Source of the DNA: Alkalimonas sp.
Lineage (GTDB): Bacteria > Pseudomonadota > Gammaproteobacteria > Enterobacterales > Alteromonadaceae
Length of the DNA: 7,213 bases
Direction of reading: 5' to 3'
NCBI GenBank assembly: GCA_022565655.1
Contig: JAIUMG010000170.1
Span: 1-7,213, forward strand
In this document: positions 6,427 through 7,213 of the stretch, piece by piece
Numbering within the stretch: the first letter of the stretch is position 1
Layout of the letters: each line of letters starts with the position of its first letter
The notes under the pieces: generated by a model
What the model was told of the DNA's origin: nothing
Database searches by the model: none
The model's input: only the letters and a program-made list of their open reading frames with translations
Program-made: the position numbers and the translations under genes

Positions 6427-6467
6427 TGATAACGACACGAGATAATCGTAATCGCATTTTGTTATGC
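6427..6467 (-). other. Short degenerate attC-like element after higA
   Basis: Read on the minus strand it opens GCATAACAAA (6467-6458), the same 1L plus AAA as the clear attC at 7075-7152 (ACATAACAAA), and closes with GTTATCA (6433-6427), two mismatches from GTTATGC. At 41 bases it is shorter than usual attC sites, and its inner stem (ACGA 6437-6440 with TCGT 6446-6449) is weak. It may be an eroded site that no longer recombines, effectively joining the toxin-antitoxin and membrane genes into one cassette. Confidence 0.4.
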
Positions 6468-6758
6468 AGCTGTGAGTTCAAGCTTCTGAACCTTATCTAA
6501 ACTCAAGTTCTTTCCGGCATGCCATAAGTCGTAAGTATCTTGCATCGCAAGCCAACTCTCAGGGCTTCTGCCTAGTGCTTTCGATAAACGAAGTGCCATT
6601 TCAGGGCTAATGCCACTTTGGCACTTTAAAACTCTGTTTAAGGTGGAAGGAGAAACATCTAGCTTCCCCGCTAAATAGCGGCAGCTCAAGCCAAAAGGCT
6701 CCATATACGTTGCCAAAATAAATTCGCCCGGATGGGCTGGGTTAAACATTACAGACAT
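6462..6758 (-). CDS. higA: HigA-type antitoxin, XRE-like helix-turn-helix
   Basis: A 98-residue antitoxin of the HigA family: it binds and neutralises the HigB toxin and represses the shared promoter. The family opening NPAHPGE is at residues 6-12. The helix-turn-helix lies at about 26-46 (YLAGKLDVSPSTLNRVL), followed by SPEMALRLSKALGRSPESWLAMQDTYDL, the usual HigA continuation. It starts on the last base of higB (TGATG overlap), with GAGG about ten bases upstream, so it is translationally coupled and in the toxin-first order typical of higBA. Its TAA stop is embedded in an attC 1L end (GCATAAC at 6467-6461), a strong sign of a gene cassette. Length is normal and the gene looks intact. Confidence 0.93.
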   Translation of the reverse strand: MSVMFNPAHPGEFILATYMEPFGLSCRYLAGKLDVSPSTLNRVLKCQSGISPEMALRLSKALGRSPESWLAMQDTYDLWHAGKNLSLDKVQKLELTAA

Positions 6759-7036
6759 CAGTGATAATCCTCATAATCAAGCAGATACGTATGGCCATCA
6801 CGGAACTCGAAGGTTAACCGCCAGTTTCCACTGACCGCTATAGACCAAATACCCTTGCGGTCACCTTTCAACGGATGAAGTTTGTATCCAGGAATGTCGA
6901 GATCTGAAACTTCCATTGCCGTATTCAGAGCCACTAGCTGCATACGTAATCTTGCTGCGTGTTTGACTTGAATGCCGCGAGTACTTCCTGTTTCGAAGTA
7001 AAGCCTCAGTCCTTTGTGCTTGAAAGTTTTAATCAT
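6758..7036 (-). CDS. higB: HigB-type toxin, RelE/ParE-superfamily mRNA interferase
   Basis: A 92-residue toxin predicted to cut mRNA on the ribosome when free of HigA. The diagnostic region is LHPLKGDRKGIWSI (53-66), followed by NWRLTFEF (71-78) and a terminal DYEDYH with the conserved final His. These match the HigB family closely, and the toxin looks intact. The ATG at 7036 has no Shine-Dalgarno. The predicted -10 ends only seven bases before it, so the mRNA is probably leaderless. It begins 38 bases inside the 1R end of the attC to its right, which places the whole pair in a cassette carrying its own promoter. Such pairs are known to stabilise large cassette arrays by killing cells that lose them; that role here is inferred. 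Confidence 0.92.
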   Translation of the reverse strand: MIKTFKHKGLRLYFETGSTRGIQVKHAARLRMQLVALNTAMEVSDLDIPGYKLHPLKGDRKGIWSIAVSGNWRLTFEFRDGHTYLLDYEDYH

Positions 7037-7043
7037 GGATTAC

Positions 7044-7071
7044 AGTGTAGCGCGTTGCGCAACGGAGTCAA
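7044..7071 (-). promoter_or_regulatory. sigma70-like higBA promoter
   Basis: TTGACT (-35, 7071-7066) and TACACT (-10, 7049-7044) have a 16-base spacer on the minus strand. The -10 is followed by seven bases and then the higB ATG, so the start point falls at or one base before the ATG. The -35 begins four bases after the attC 1R end, so the promoter travels with the cassette. Confidence 0.7.
7053..7064. promoter_or_regulatory. Perfect 12-bp palindrome CGTTGCGCAACG, probable HigA operator
   Basis: A perfect 12-base palindrome fills most of the spacer between -35 and -10 of the higBA promoter. HigA antitoxins autoregulate by binding palindromes in this position, so this is the best candidate operator. 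Binding is inferred from position and symmetry. Confidence 0.6.
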
Positions 7072-7074
7072 GCT

Positions 7075-7152
7075 GCATAACGCCCCGCGCATGCGCGCGA
7101 ACTTGTGAGCGTCGCAAGGGCCGTAGGCCCTGAATGACGCGGTTTGTTATGT
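7075..7152 (-). other. Integron attC site
   Basis: A 78-base site oriented on the minus strand: 1L ACATAAC (7152-7146), spacer AAA, 2L CCGCGTCAT (7142-7134), a long variable part with an internal hairpin AGGGCC/GGCCCT (7117-7122, 7126-7131), 2R ATGCGCGG (7092-7085), spacer GGC, 1R GTTATGC (7081-7075). CATAAC/GTTATG pair perfectly, and 2L/2R pair over eight bases with one extra T in 2L, the extrahelical base that gives attC its polarity. This orientation agrees with the direction of the higBA genes. No integrase is in the window. Confidence 0.82.
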
Positions 7153-7170
7153 GATGTTCCAACTATGTGC

Positions 7171-7210
7171 TACAATGTCTAACATTGCAACACACACTGG
7201 ATTAATTACC
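7171..7210 (+). promoter_or_regulatory. Possible promoter and operator for a + strand gene starting at 7211
   Basis: An extended -10 (TGC then TACAAT, -10 at 7171-7176) overlaps the palindrome CAATGT-CTA-ACATTG (7173-7187), and an ATG ends the window at 7211-7213. No good -35 is seen. This is a plausible autoregulated promoter for a gene that runs off the right edge. Alternatively, a minus-strand gene could end at the attC (7147). Confidence 0.3.
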
Positions 7211-7213
7211 ATG

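Noticed and set aside
7147..7212. C-terminal 21 codons of a minus-strand cassette gene ending at the attC
   Set aside because: Not listed as a gene: a 21-codon open frame is expected by chance, and CATAAC always supplies a TAA in one frame. It is kept only as an alternative in the findings.

Overview
The window looks like the distal (far) end of a chromosomal integron gene-cassette array joined to ordinary chromosomal genes of a Gram-negative bacterium, most likely a gammaproteobacterium. An outer-membrane OmpA-type lipid-free protein with a signal peptide, a PAS-GGDEF-EAL c-di-GMP enzyme, an aromatic amino acid lyase fragment and attC-like sites all fit that group, but I cannot name the species.

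Left part (1-5480), non-cassette DNA. The + strand carries the C-terminal end of a histidine/phenylalanine-ammonia-lyase-family enzyme (ends at 358). Everything after it is on the minus strand. A two-transmembrane PAS-GGDEF-EAL protein (439-2847) converges on the lyase gene; both its cyclase and phosphodiesterase motifs look intact. A 240-base gap follows with an 8-bp inverted repeat, then a small two-helix membrane protein (3088-3315), a zinc-independent medium-chain dehydrogenase/quinone-oxidoreductase-like enzyme (3394-4383) and a periplasmic/outer-membrane OmpA-family protein (4422-5480). The last two are 38 bases apart and probably co-transcribed. A six-codon upstream ORF with a good Shine-Dalgarno site overlaps the start of the dehydrogenase.

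Right part (5532-7213), cassette-like DNA, all with genes on the minus strand. A well-formed attC (7075-7152) precedes a higBA-type toxin-antitoxin pair (6462-7036). That pair has its own sigma70-like promoter, apparently giving a leaderless higB mRNA, with a perfect 12-bp palindrome between -35 and -10. The antitoxin stop codon lies inside an attC-type end (6461-6467) belonging to a very short, degenerate attC-like element (6427-6467). Next come two overlapping membrane-protein genes (5914-6363 and 5628-5927). The second also ends inside an attC-type end, in a composite attC region (5532-5635) holding three 12-bp-spaced repeats. No attC-like site is seen left of 5532, so I infer the array ends there. 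The far right edge holds a palindrome and an extended -10 that could drive a + strand gene starting at 7211.

The functional picture is c-di-GMP signalling, an envelope protein and redox metabolism on the chromosomal side, and a stabilising toxin-antitoxin cassette plus unknown membrane proteins in the array. No integrase gene or attI is in the window.
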